From: Jiulongibacter sp966250325
GTDB taxonomy: Bacteria; Bacteroidota; Bacteroidia; Cytophagales; Spirosomataceae
NCBI GenBank assembly: GCA_966250325.1
Contig: CBINGY010000013.1
Span: forward strand, 1 to 64,000
Length of the DNA: 64,000 bases
Direction: 5' to 3'
The notes beneath the pieces were generated by a model. The model ran no database searches and was not told where the DNA came from. It saw only the letters and a list, made by a program, of their open reading frames with translations. This document shows, one piece after another, positions 9,777 through 18,346 of this stretch (position 1 is its first letter; each line of letters opens with the position of its first letter). The position numbers were made by a program, and so were the translations under genes.

Positions 9777-10238
9777 TTAGTCCATCATTTCACCAGCAAG
9801 TTTTACGGCTTTTTTAATCCGGTGATAGGTGCCGCAGCGACAGATATGAGGACTCATCGCCGTTTCGATTTCTTCATCTGTCGGGTTTTTGTTCTGCTTC
9901 AGAAAAGCAGCGGCAGTCATCATCTGACCGGCCTGGCAGTATCCGCACTGTGGCACATCTAACTGATCCCAGGCTTTCTGTACAGGATGATCTCCGTTTT
10001 CTGAAAGGCCTTCAATCGTCGTTATTTCAGTACCTTCTGCCGACGAAACCGGCATCACACAGGAGCGTACAGGATTACCATCCATGTGAACGGTGCATGC
10101 TCCGCACTGAGCTATACCGCAACCATATTTGGTCCCAACCAGATCCGCATGTTCTCTGAGAAACCAAAGTAGGGGGGTGTTTGGGTCAATCTCGGTCTTA
10201 TACTCCTGACCGTTGATTTTAAGCGTTGTTATTGCCAT
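9777..10238 (-). CDS. (2Fe-2S)-binding small subunit of the molybdenum oxidoreductase (IorA-like)
   Basis: 153-aa electron-transfer subunit with two [2Fe-2S] sites. The plant-ferredoxin-type site is CGIAQCGACTVHMDG plus the following Cys (about residues 40-60). The helical site comprises CGYCQAGQ and CRCGTYHRI (about 98-138). It should pass electrons from the molybdenum centre of the partner encoded at 7595-9736. It has no signal peptide, so export by riding with the Tat-bearing partner is expected, as known for this family. Co-transcription is supported by the 40-base gap and the shared terminator. Confidence 0.93.
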   Translation of the reverse strand: MAITTLKINGQEYKTEIDPNTPLLWFLREHADLVGTKYGCGIAQCGACTVHMDGNPVRSCVMPVSSAEGTEITTIEGLSENGDHPVQKAWDQLDVPQCGYCQAGQMMTAAAFLKQNKNPTDEEIETAMSPHICRCGTYHRIKKAVKLAGEMMD

Positions 10239-10263
10239 TGAATTTTTCAGGTTGAAATCAGTA

Positions 10264-10294
10264 CAAGGTACTACAGATACCTCAATAAGTCAAA
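10264..10294 (-). promoter_or_regulatory. Probable promoter of the oxidoreductase operon
   Basis: On the minus strand TTTG (10294-10291), a 20-base gap, then TACCTTG (10270-10264), one T short of the Bacteroidota TAnnTTTG box. It sits 26 bases upstream of the small-subunit ATG. Confidence 0.45.
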
Positions 10295-10366
10295 TCTTTG
10301 TCTCATTCTGTAGATCAATAGAATGATGACTTTGACGAAACGAATTCCCTCCCTTCCGGTACGAAT

Positions 10367-12853
10367 TTATCCTTTGAAAAATACCCGGTTTACGCGGGTT
10401 CCTATTTTGGTGAGGATTTCATAAGGGATGGTATCCAATGTTTCTGCCAGATCGAAAATCGGGAGATTTTTACCAAATATCTCTACGCTGTCTCCTTCGG
10501 ATGCCGTTACATCTGTGATGTCAATCATCGTCATGTCCATGCAGACATTTCCAATGGTAGGGCAGAGTTTCCCTTTGATCCACACATGTCCTTTGCCATT
10601 ACTCAGGTGCCTGTCAAATCCGTCTGCATAGCCGATGGCGATGGTCGCAATTTTCATGTCTCTGTTTGCCACTCCCACACGACCATAGCCTACCGTTTCA
10701 CCCTTCTTTACTTTTTTTATCTGAGAAATGGTGGTCTTTAGAGTTCCCACAGTTTCCAGGGCATTCTGGTTGGTTCCGGTGGCCTCTACGCCATATAGGC
10801 CTATTCCCAGACGTACCATGTCAAAACGGGCCTCCGGATATTTCACGATTCCCGAAGAGTTAGCAATGTGACGAAGCGGCTTTTCCTCTAATACTCCGAT
10901 GATCTCTTCTGACATCCTGGAAAAACTGGAAATCTGGTCCTGGGTGAACACAGTATGCTGTTTGCTGTCTGCTGCGGCCAGATGACTGAAAACGGAGGCA
11001 ATTTCTATCTGTGTGGTACTCTTGAGAATGTTTTTAAGCTCTGGGAGGTCTTCTGCATAAAAACCCAGACGCTTCATACCTGTATCCAGTTTCAGATGCA
11101 CCTTCACTTTTTGCCGGATGTCCTCATCGTCGAGAAATTTCAGGAAGGATTTCAGAATAGGTAAGCTGTAAAGTTCCGGCTCCAGATTGTAGTCAATGAT
11201 TTTCCGGAAACTTTCCTGCTGAGCATTGAGTACCATGATAGGCAGCCTGATTCCATTCCGTCGAAGGTCTACACCTTCATCTGTATACGCCACAGAAAGG
11301 TAGTCTACCCGGTGATACTGCAATAAACTGGCAATCTCGGTACTTCCGCTTCCGTAAGCCGAAGCTTTCACCATCACCATGAGTTTGGTTTTTTCGGGCA
11401 AAAGACTCCGGTAGTAATTAAGATTATGGGTGATGGCATCCAGATTGATTTCAAAAACGGTCCCGTGAATTTTACGGGTAAGCTGCTCTACTATTTTTTC
11501 AAAACCGAAGTTTCTTGCCCCTTTTACCAGAATGAGCTCGTTGGAAAAAGAAGACATTTTGTGTTTTTCATGGAAATCGGAAACTGAAGGGTACGTGGTT
11601 ATTTCATCAAATTGCCCTTCGAGACTTTGAAAGTCGGGACCAATACCGATTAGTTGATCTACTCCGGCACCTTCAATAAGATCCTGAATTTTACGATAAA
11701 GCTCGGTTTTATTGAGCCCGCTTTGAAGCACGTCACTCAAAATAACGGTTTTCCGGCGATTCGTATGGTGCTGATTCATGAAATTCAAAGCCATTCCCAG
11801 TCCGCCGAAATCATTGTTATAACTGTCATCGATGAGGTAACAGTTGTTAATGCCTTCCTTGAGTTCAAGTCGCATAGGGACGGGTCTGAGCAGATCTACG
11901 CCCTGTTGAATACGCGAGGCGATAAGATCTTCCGGAAACTTCTCTTTCAGCAACAGAAAGGAAGCAAAGAAACAGTGAATGGAATTTTCAATGGAGGCAT
12001 CGTCTGTAAAAGGCAGCGTGAGGGCATATTCATCGCCATTCCAGTAGATTTGGATCAAGGTATGGCTCTTTCTTTTCTGGACTTCCACCAGGGTAGAGCC
12101 TTTTCCTTTTTTCGACCAGGCAATCAGCTCCAGCTTCGGATTTACGGCCTTCAGAAATATCCGGATTTCCTCGTCCAGGTCAGCAAAATCCTGGCAGTAA
12201 ATGAGTGTTTTGGCCTGCCTGAAAAGCCTTAATTTTTCCGTGATTTTTTGTTTCTGACTTCTGAATCCCTGGCTATGGGCAGAGCCTATATTGGTGAAAA
12301 TACCGATTTCCGGCCGGATGATTTCCTGGAGTGCCTGCATTTCTGCCGGCTGCGAAATTCCGGCTTCAAAAATACCCAGTGTATGCTGGGCATTGATTTG
12401 CCAGACAGAAAGAGGCACACCTATCTGTGAATTGTAACTTCTGGGGCTTTTTACCACTTCAAAATACGGCTGAAGCAGGGTGCTAAGCCATTCTTTTACA
12501 ATGGTTTTTCCGTTACTTCCGGTAATGCCCACCACAGGGAGGTCAAATTTCGAACGGTGCTCCGCAACCAGTTTCTGGAGGGCGTCCACCGTGTTTTTGC
12601 AAGGATGAAAAGTGGCTCGTTGAAGCAGATCGGGATGTTTCAGCGTCCAGCTTTCATTGACAAGAAATTCGTTAACTCCGGCGTCAATAAGGTCTGAAAT
12701 AAACTGGTGACCGTCATGTCTTTCGCCGCTAATGGCAACAAACAAGGTTTCGGCTGGCTGTGACAGAAATCTGCTGTCGGTCAGGAGGATGGTTTTGTTG
12801 GTTTGCAAATCGGAAATTTGTGGTATAAATCGCAAAGTTACGCGATCCTGCAT
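10367..12853 (-). CDS. murF-alr: Bifunctional UDP-MurNAc-tripeptide:D-Ala-D-Ala ligase / alanine racemase
   Basis: Fusion of 828 aa typical of Bacteroidota. The N-terminal half is MurF: the ATP loop GITGSNGKT spans residues 109-117, with LLTDSR near the start and DDSYNN in the centre. It adds D-Ala-D-Ala to the UDP-MurNAc tripeptide. From about residue 465 the protein is an alanine racemase: INLDAITHNL, the PLP lysine in VMVKASAYGSG, GYGRVGV with a catalytic-region Tyr, and GNVCMDMTMIDIT. It makes the D-alanine used for D-Ala-D-Ala. The ATG at 12853 is used here; a TAnnTTTG box facing this way lies inside the first ten codons (12833-12840), so a TTG start at 12808 is a weaker alternative. It is divergent from tatD. 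Confidence 0.95.
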   Translation of the reverse strand: MQDRVTLRFIPQISDLQTNKTILLTDSRFLSQPAETLFVAISGERHDGHQFISDLIDAGVNEFLVNESWTLKHPDLLQRATFHPCKNTVDALQKLVAEHRSKFDLPVVGITGSNGKTIVKEWLSTLLQPYFEVVKSPRSYNSQIGVPLSVWQINAQHTLGIFEAGISQPAEMQALQEIIRPEIGIFTNIGSAHSQGFRSQKQKITEKLRLFRQAKTLIYCQDFADLDEEIRIFLKAVNPKLELIAWSKKGKGSTLVEVQKRKSHTLIQIYWNGDEYALTLPFTDDASIENSIHCFFASFLLLKEKFPEDLIASRIQQGVDLLRPVPMRLELKEGINNCYLIDDSYNNDFGGLGMALNFMNQHHTNRRKTVILSDVLQSGLNKTELYRKIQDLIEGAGVDQLIGIGPDFQSLEGQFDEITTYPSVSDFHEKHKMSSFSNELILVKGARNFGFEKIVEQLTRKIHGTVFEINLDAITHNLNYYRSLLPEKTKLMVMVKASAYGSGSTEIASLLQYHRVDYLSVAYTDEGVDLRRNGIRLPIMVLNAQQESFRKIIDYNLEPELYSLPILKSFLKFLDDEDIRQKVKVHLKLDTGMKRLGFYAEDLPELKNILKSTTQIEIASVFSHLAAADSKQHTVFTQDQISSFSRMSEEIIGVLEEKPLRHIANSSGIVKYPEARFDMVRLGIGLYGVEATGTNQNALETVGTLKTTISQIKKVKKGETVGYGRVGVANRDMKIATIAIGYADGFDRHLSNGKGHVWIKGKLCPTIGNVCMDMTMIDITDVTASEGDSVEIFGKNLPIFDLAETLDTIPYEILTKIGTRVNRVFFKG

Positions 12854-12895
12854 GCATTTCTAAAATCCCCGGTTCAGATTTCTTGTAACTTTGCG
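12831..12895. repeat. Inverted repeat between murF-alr and tatD, each arm holding an outward promoter box
   Basis: CGCAAAGTTAC (12831-12841) and its perfect complement GTAACTTTGCG (12885-12895), 11 bp each and 43 bases apart. Each arm contains TAACTTTG, a match to the Bacteroidota -7 box, pointing outward towards murF-alr and tatD respectively. Confidence 0.6.
12886..12893 (+). promoter_or_regulatory. -7 box (TAACTTTG) of tatD
   Basis: Matches the Bacteroidota TAnnTTTG consensus. It ends only 5 bases before the tatD ATG, which implies an almost leaderless mRNA. No good -33 TTTG is seen at the usual distance. Confidence 0.6.
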
Positions 12896-12898
12896 GCT

Positions 12899-13681
12899 AT
12901 GATAGAAACGCACGCTCATATCTATGATCAATCCTTTGATGAAGACCGCACCGAAATGCTTCAGCGGGCCCGACAGGTTGGAGTAGAGCAAATCTGGATG
13001 CCAAACTGTAGCAGTGAGACTATTTCACCCATGCTGGAGCTGGCCAGGGAATATCCCGGCTTTTGTATTCCCATGATGGGTTTGCACCCGTGCTATGTCA
13101 ATGAAAATGTGGATGCGGAATTAAAAGAAGTTGGTCTGCAGCTTGAAAAAGGGATTTTTCCGATGATCGGAGAAATTGGACTCGATTTTTACTGGGATCT
13201 CACTTTTGTGAAACAGCAGGAAATGGCTTTTCTAAAGCAACTGGAGCTGGCAAAAAAATACAATCTGCCCATTTGTATCCATTCCAGAAATTCCAAAGAC
13301 CATTCGCTCAATGCAATCATCAGGTGTTGCGAACTTATAGAGCAGTTTAACTGGAGCGGCTTGCGGGGTATTTTTCACTGTTTCTCGGGTAATCTGGAAG
13401 AGGCAAGAAGGGTGATTGGTCTCAACTTCAAATTGGGGATTGGAGGCGTTTCTACTTTCAAAAACGGCGGACTGGATAGGGTTCTTCCTTATCTTTCAAT
13501 TTCTGATCTTGTACTTGAGACAGATTCACCCTATCTGGCACCTGTTCCTTATAGAGGTAAAAGAAATGAAGTAGCTTACCTGCAACTGGTAGCCCGACAG
13601 ATTGCTCTGCTTATGGGCGTCAATGAAGAAGAGGTAATAAATCATACGGTCAAAAACTCGAAGATATTTATTGATCGCTAA
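12899..13681 (+). CDS. TatD family metal-dependent hydrolase
   Basis: 260-aa TatD-type deoxyribonuclease fold protein. The metal motif ETHAHIYD gives H5 and H7; GEIGLDFYWD carries the metal Glu, ICIHSRN and GIFHCFSGN further ligands, and LETDSPYLAP the terminal Asp. TatD proteins are 3'-5' exonucleases or related amidohydrolase-fold phosphoesterases in DNA repair or tRNA/D-amino acid quality control. The start is taken at the ATG beginning MIETHAH. An upstream in-frame extension of 32 residues is rejected because it precedes the promoter box and would overlap the divergent murF-alr gene. Confidence 0.92.
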   Translation: MIETHAHIYDQSFDEDRTEMLQRARQVGVEQIWMPNCSSETISPMLELAREYPGFCIPMMGLHPCYVNENVDAELKEVGLQLEKGIFPMIGEIGLDFYWDLTFVKQQEMAFLKQLELAKKYNLPICIHSRNSKDHSLNAIIRCCELIEQFNWSGLRGIFHCFSGNLEEARRVIGLNFKLGIGGVSTFKNGGLDRVLPYLSISDLVLETDSPYLAPVPYRGKRNEVAYLQLVARQIALLMGVNEEEVINHTVKNSKIFIDR

Positions 13682-13832
13682 CCTTTCAAAACCGTAAAGA
13701 TGCTTTACCTCATTTTTCAAGTATTCAGGAGGTTTTGCCCAGTATTTTCGGTGTAAGTTTCCTGAAGAATTTTGTTTTCCGCTGTAATTTTTTAGCATCG
13801 TAAGTTAATTTTTGATCAGATCCCTTCTACCC

Positions 13833-15683
13833 ATGCTTAATCGTTCTTTCTTATTCTTTTTCTTTCAACTGGTCTCAGCGAGCTTGCTAGCTACTGAAAT
13901 CGCGAACTACCGTATTTCAGTTTCACTGGATCCATCCCGCAAATCACTGCAAGGGGAGCAGATGCTGGAGTGGACTAACACCTCAGAGGTAGAGGTAAAA
14001 GAATTGCAGTTTCATCTCTATCTCAATGCTTTCAGAGATGCGAACTCCACTTTTATGAAAGAATCAGGCGGACGGCTTCGTTCCGACGTCATGGATTCGG
14101 AGGGTTTCGGAAACATCTATATCACCTCTATCAAAACTTCTTCAGGCACTTCCTTGCTCAGGAGTTTGAAATTCATTCAGTCCGATGATCAGAACCGCGA
14201 CGATAGAACGGTGGCGTCCCTCCTGCTTCCTGAACCGGTGCAACCCGGAAAGACTATCAGGTTGAACATGGAATTTAAAGCCAAACTACCCAAAGTTTTT
14301 GCCCGTACCGGCTGGGGACGCGACAACTTCTTTATGGTAGGGCAGTGGTTTCCGAAAATCGGGGTTTTTGAGAAAAACGAAAACGGGAATTGGGGCTGGA
14401 ACTGCCATCAGTTTCATGCAAATACCGAGTTTTATGCTGATTTTGGGAAGTATCACGTGCAGATTCGGCTTCCTGAGGAGTACAAGGTGGGAGCCACCGG
14501 TGTGCAGACTTCAGAAATTAGATTAAAAGGAGGATTGAAACTGCTTACGTTCGAGGCCGATCAGGTGCATGATTTTGCCTGGACAGCCTCTCCGCATTAC
14601 CTCATTTTTGAAACCGTGCACCGAGGTATCCGATTACGGGCGTTTATGCAGCCCGAGCATGCTTCACAACATACACGGTATTTTGATGCGGTAAAAAAAG
14701 CGATTGATTACTACACTAAAACGCTCGGGAAATATCCCTATGAAACGCTGACTCTGGTAGACCCGCCTTTTCACAGCAGCGGGGCAGGAGGCATGGAGTA
14801 TCCCACGCTCATAACCTGTGGCTCGTATTGGGGTCTGGGTAAATGGCAGCGATTCCCCGAAATCGTCACGGTGCATGAGTTCGGACACCAGTATTTTCAG
14901 GGTATGCTGGCCAGTAATGAGTTTGAACAATCATTTATGGATGAAGGATTTAATCAGTACATGGAAGGCAGAATTATGGATGAGGCATACGGACCCGGTT
15001 CTCAGCTTAATCTCCTCGGATTTACGGTGGGTGATACGGAGTCGTCCCGTTTATCGTATGTGTCCATGGAGTTTCCCGAGCTCTCAGAGATTGACCGGAA
15101 AGTCTGGAATTACCCGAAGGGAACCTATCCTGTGATGACCTATACCAAAACGGCCACCGTTCTGAAAACCCTTGAAAATTATCTGGGAAGAGCACAAATG
15201 GACAAGGTGTTGAAAGCCTATTTTGAAACCTACCGATTTAAGCACCCAAAACTCAGCGATTTTGAAAAAATACTTAATGAGGTCACCGGGACCGACTACA
15301 GCAGGTTTATATACGATACTTTCCGTAAACCCTACTCCTGTGATTATGCGATTGATTCTGTGAAGTTTGATGGAAAGGAAGGTCAGGTTTTTATTTCAAG
15401 AAAAGGTAAGCTTTCCTTACCCATGGATATTTCTTTCACCTACGCCGATGGAAGTTCAGAACTTATTGCCTGGGATGGAGAGGAAGCCCTGAAGATCATA
15501 ACGACAAACCAAAAACTTTCAGAAATACGGCTTGATCCTCAACGGAAAAACCTGCTTGATCTAAATCTGGTCAACAACTCGTGGACAGACCAGAAACTCA
15601 ACGGTGTGCTTGGTAAATACATGGCCAAAATGACCTTTTGGCTTCAGCACGTAGTTCAGGCTTTCCTTTTCTGGATCGGATAA
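13833..15683 (+). CDS. Secreted M1 family metallopeptidase (gluzincin)
   Basis: 616-aa zinc aminopeptidase-like protein with a signal peptide (NRSFLFFFFQLVSASLLA). The domain order is an M1 N-terminal beta-domain (YRISVSLDPSRKSLQGEQMLEW), then a catalytic domain with HEFGHQYF (H348, E349, H352) and the distal ligand in FMDEGFNQYMEG. GGMEYP is the M1 substrate-binding motif (GAMEN in classical enzymes). The C-terminal helical domain of long M1 enzymes is absent. The ATG at 13833 is chosen; an in-frame TTG at 13812 would only lengthen the leader. The stop lies 4 bases from the convergent folB stop. Confidence 0.9.
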   Translation: MLNRSFLFFFFQLVSASLLATEIANYRISVSLDPSRKSLQGEQMLEWTNTSEVEVKELQFHLYLNAFRDANSTFMKESGGRLRSDVMDSEGFGNIYITSIKTSSGTSLLRSLKFIQSDDQNRDDRTVASLLLPEPVQPGKTIRLNMEFKAKLPKVFARTGWGRDNFFMVGQWFPKIGVFEKNENGNWGWNCHQFHANTEFYADFGKYHVQIRLPEEYKVGATGVQTSEIRLKGGLKLLTFEADQVHDFAWTASPHYLIFETVHRGIRLRAFMQPEHASQHTRYFDAVKKAIDYYTKTLGKYPYETLTLVDPPFHSSGAGGMEYPTLITCGSYWGLGKWQRFPEIVTVHEFGHQYFQGMLASNEFEQSFMDEGFNQYMEGRIMDEAYGPGSQLNLLGFTVGDTESSRLSYVSMEFPELSEIDRKVWNYPKGTYPVMTYTKTATVLKTLENYLGRAQMDKVLKAYFETYRFKHPKLSDFEKILNEVTGTDYSRFIYDTFRKPYSCDYAIDSVKFDGKEGQVFISRKGKLSLPMDISFTYADGSSELIAWDGEEALKIITTNQKLSEIRLDPQRKNLLDLNLVNNSWTDQKLNGVLGKYMAKMTFWLQHVVQAFLFWIG

Positions 15684-15687
15684 ACCC

Positions 15688-16038
15688 TTAGCCCGAAATA
15701 ACGACTTTGGCTCTCTCACAAATACCTCCGATAGGTGGATTGTATTTTGAAACGCCCACCGTTACCAGTTTCACATCGGGATACGAAGTTCTCGTCTGAG
15801 CTATGATCTCATAAGCCACGTGTTCCAGCAGCCGGTGTTTGTGCTGCATCACATGAAGTACCAGTTTGTAGAGGTCTTCGTAGTTTATGGTGTCTTTAAG
15901 GCGGTCTGAAGCGGCGGCTTCTTTCAGATTTGTTTCTATGGTGAGGTCAATGGAATACTTGTTTCCAATCTTTTGCTCTTCATCATAATAACCATGATAG
16001 GCAAAGAATTCCATGCCTTCCAGTGAGATAAGCCCCAT
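15688..16038 (-). CDS. folB: Dihydroneopterin aldolase
   Basis: 116-aa FolB, the usual size. It converts 7,8-dihydroneopterin to 6-hydroxymethyl-dihydropterin and glycolaldehyde in folate synthesis. Visible motifs are the active-site Glu/Tyr region FFAYHGYYDEEQKIGN, DTINYEDLYKLV and the C-terminal VSKYNPPIGG. It lies 11 bases downstream of the DivIVA-domain gene on the same strand, so the two are probably co-transcribed although their functions look unrelated. Confidence 0.95.
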   Translation of the reverse strand: MGLISLEGMEFFAYHGYYDEEQKIGNKYSIDLTIETNLKEAAASDRLKDTINYEDLYKLVLHVMQHKHRLLEHVAYEIIAQTRTSYPDVKLVTVGVSKYNPPIGGICERAKVVISG

Positions 16039-16049
16039 CTTTTCAGAAA

Positions 16050-17273
16050 TTAGAGATTGTCAAAAAATGATCCGCTACCCGATGGTTTTTCTTCTTTGGG
16101 AGGTTCTGGTGCAGATTCGGCAGATGATGCTTTTTCCTGCATAGCTTTTTTCAGGGCGGCTTTCACTTTGTTTACTCGGTCAAGCATTTCTTCTGTAGCC
16201 TGCTCTCCTGTGAGCGGAATCTCGGGCAGCGATTCTATAGCCGGAGTTTCTTTTTGTGGAACAGACCGGCCTGCGATCAAACGGTCCTTCAGGGCTTCCA
16301 ATTCTTCCCATTTCTCTGAACTGGCCAATCGGGCTTGTTCGGCCCAGCTACCAGGGTCGTGCATAGCATAACTGGGGCCTGCAGCCACAAGCAGCTCTTT
16401 CACCCGGTAGGCCGGGATGGTTGCCAGATCTCTGAAGGTATGGATTCCCTGATTTTTAAGCAGCTCATCGATTTTAGGGCCAATACCTTCTATAAGGGTG
16501 AGATCGTCGTTATTTGGCTGAATCTCCGATTCTTCCTGTATTTCTTCTTCCTCTTCGAGTATGAGATTATTGGCCGATGAGGCAAAACCCTGTATTTCTT
16601 CTTCTTCCTCTTTGATCTCTTCCGTGGTCTCTTCTATGATGGTTCTTTCTACTACGAGCTCAGAAACCACTACTTTTTCTTCCACTTTATCCGTAGAAAC
16701 ACCCAAAGCCTCCAGTCGGCTCAAAGTGGCTGTTGTAAGGGCCTTAAGCTGATTCACCAGCTCTTGCTTATAGGATTCCAGTTTAGTGATATCGGATTCC
16801 AGATTCTGTTGACGGCCAATGAGTTGTTTTTCGCTTTCAGATACTTCCTGTTTCGCCGATTCCACAATTCGTAGGGCTTCGTTTTGGGCATTTGAAAGCA
16901 CTTCCTTGACTTCTGCACGGGCATTTGCAAGTTCCTCCTCAGATTCGGCCCTTGCTTTTGAGATCATTTCATGACATTTAAGTCGTGACTCTTCCAGATC
17001 TTTTTCTGCCTGATACCTGGCCTGCTCGGTGATTTTATTGCTGGTATTTTCAGCGGTCTGAAGCGTTTTTATCAGAGACATCTCTACCTCTCTTAATTTA
17101 GCAGCTTCTTTCTCGGCTATCTCGAGTTGCATTCTGAGCATACGGGCTTCATTACTGGTACGTTCCCATTCATTGGCCAGGTTATTCAGAAAGATGTCAA
17201 CTTCTTCTATGTTATAGCCTCTAAAAGACTTTTCAAATTCGTGCTGTTTTATCTCCAGAGCGGTGATTTTCAT
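16050..17273 (-). CDS. DivIVA-domain coiled-coil protein with C-terminal helix-hairpin-helix domain
   Basis: 407-aa protein. Residues 1-60 match a DivIVA-type N-terminus (ALEIKQHEFEKSFRGYNIEEVDIFL). A long coiled coil rich in Glu, Ala and Lys follows (about 40-190), then a very acidic linker with EEEEIQ repeats (about 215-250). A helix-hairpin-helix domain spans about 253-320 (LTLIEGIGPKIDELL, FRDLATIPAYRVKELL, HDPGSWAEQA), and the tail is Pro/Glu/Ser-rich. DivIVA proteins bind curved membrane at poles and septa; HHH domains of this kind usually contact nucleic acid or protein. The combination suggests a link between envelope and chromosome or a scaffold, but this is inference. Confidence 0.8.
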   Translation of the reverse strand: MKITALEIKQHEFEKSFRGYNIEEVDIFLNNLANEWERTSNEARMLRMQLEIAEKEAAKLREVEMSLIKTLQTAENTSNKITEQARYQAEKDLEESRLKCHEMISKARAESEEELANARAEVKEVLSNAQNEALRIVESAKQEVSESEKQLIGRQQNLESDITKLESYKQELVNQLKALTTATLSRLEALGVSTDKVEEKVVVSELVVERTIIEETTEEIKEEEEEIQGFASSANNLILEEEEEIQEESEIQPNNDDLTLIEGIGPKIDELLKNQGIHTFRDLATIPAYRVKELLVAAGPSYAMHDPGSWAEQARLASSEKWEELEALKDRLIAGRSVPQKETPAIESLPEIPLTGEQATEEMLDRVNKVKAALKKAMQEKASSAESAPEPPKEEKPSGSGSFFDNL

Positions 17274-17302
17274 AAACTTATTTTTAGGAAAAGAGATTTT
17301 GA

Positions 17303-17310
17303 CAAAAATA
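17303..17310 (-). promoter_or_regulatory. -7 box (TATTTTTG) of the divIVA-like/folB operon
   Basis: Minus-strand TATTTTTG, matching TAnnTTTG, 30 bases upstream of the ATG at 17273. The nearest TTTG upstream is only 12 bases away, so the -33 part is poor. Confidence 0.5.
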
Positions 17311-17372
17311 CAGGGTTTTTATCAAAATGGGCAGTTTGATATCTATTTTTACTCAGAACGCTGGTCTTTGGG

Positions 17373-18284
17373 CTATATTTGATTCAAAGACCAAAGCGAT
17401 AGTGAGCGGTCATCACTGGCAGAAATAAGCCGTGTATCTGATAGCCAGTGAAGACGATTTACCGAAGTGCCGTGGCCGGCGTGACGGGCCCGGTCAATAA
17501 CTTTGAGCAACCTGAAGGTCTCGGCATCCCAAATCTTAATCGACTTATCCATGCTGCAGCTGGCAAGAAACTTTCCGGAAGGTGCGTAACTCAAATGATT
17601 GATCGTGTACATATGAGCCACTATTTCCTGTGAAAGTCCGTAGTTATTTTCTACATCCCATACTTTCATTCTGGCATCTCTGCTACCGCTTATTAGAAGC
17701 TTAAAGTCTGGCGAATAGTGCAACGAAAATACGGAGTTATCATGAGCGGTGAATTGAAATTTCAGATCAAAGTTTTGCAGGTCGAAAATCCGAATACTGT
17801 TATCCGAGTATCCCGCAGCCAGATGGCGTTCTACAGGATTTATCGCCAGAGTCCTAACGCTTTTATCTGAGGCCTTTAAATGCTTTACAAAGGACAGTTT
17901 CTCTGTATCCAGAACGGTAATAACCCCATCTCCTCCCGCCACAAATAGATAATTCTGGTAGCTGATGATATCGAAAACGTAGGATTTATTGAGTGCCACG
18001 GAGGCCAGTTGCTTTTTTTCGGAGAGGTCAAAGAGCCTCAGACCTTCGAAATTCTCTGCAATCCAGAGATGAGACTCATTTCCAGACGGTTTGTGAATGG
18101 CGTAAATGGAGTTATTCATCTGAGCCAATGGCTTTCCGATATCCGGAATATCGGTATTCCATTCAACGAGCAAACCATCTCCCGCCACCGAGAAAAACTG
18201 ACCTGCGTTAGTGCCTCCAGAGATTCCATAGACGCAGTCTCTATGCCCTGTAAAAGACTCAATTTTCTCTACTTGAAATTTCAT
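17373..18284 (-). CDS. WD40 repeat beta-propeller protein
   Basis: 303-aa protein built of about seven WD40 repeats and nothing else: GHRDCVYGISGG, HLAAGYSDNSIRIFDLQ, LLISGSRDARMKVWDVE, FLASCSMDKSIKIWDAE, LISASDDRSLSLWSL. There is no signal peptide, so it is predicted to be cytoplasmic. Such single-propeller proteins act as interaction scaffolds; no partner is evident. The ATG at 18284 is chosen over a GTG two codons upstream. It is divergent from the phosphopantetheinyl transferase gene. Confidence 0.88.
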   Translation of the reverse strand: MKFQVEKIESFTGHRDCVYGISGGTNAGQFFSVAGDGLLVEWNTDIPDIGKPLAQMNNSIYAIHKPSGNESHLWIAENFEGLRLFDLSEKKQLASVALNKSYVFDIISYQNYLFVAGGDGVITVLDTEKLSFVKHLKASDKSVRTLAINPVERHLAAGYSDNSIRIFDLQNFDLKFQFTAHDNSVFSLHYSPDFKLLISGSRDARMKVWDVENNYGLSQEIVAHMYTINHLSYAPSGKFLASCSMDKSIKIWDAETFRLLKVIDRARHAGHGTSVNRLHWLSDTRLISASDDRSLSLWSLNQI

Positions 18285-18315
18285 TGGCACGTTATTATTG
18301 GCAACTTTGGAGCAT

Positions 18316-18346
18316 CAAAGATAGACTATGCCTGTACGCTTTCAAA
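18316..18346 (-). promoter_or_regulatory. Promoter of the WD40 gene, overlapping the start of the divergent gene
   Basis: On the minus strand TTTG (18346-18343), exactly 19 bases, then TATCTTTG (18323-18316): a full Bacteroidota consensus. The -33 box lies inside the first codons of the phosphopantetheinyl transferase gene that starts at 18328. Confidence 0.75.

Noticed and set aside
11654..12232. 192-codon plus-strand frame inside murF-alr
   Set aside because: Antisense to a well-supported gene, no family resemblance.
13526..13798. Minus-strand 90-codon frame over the end of tatD
   Set aside because: Overlaps a solid gene and has no recognisable protein features.
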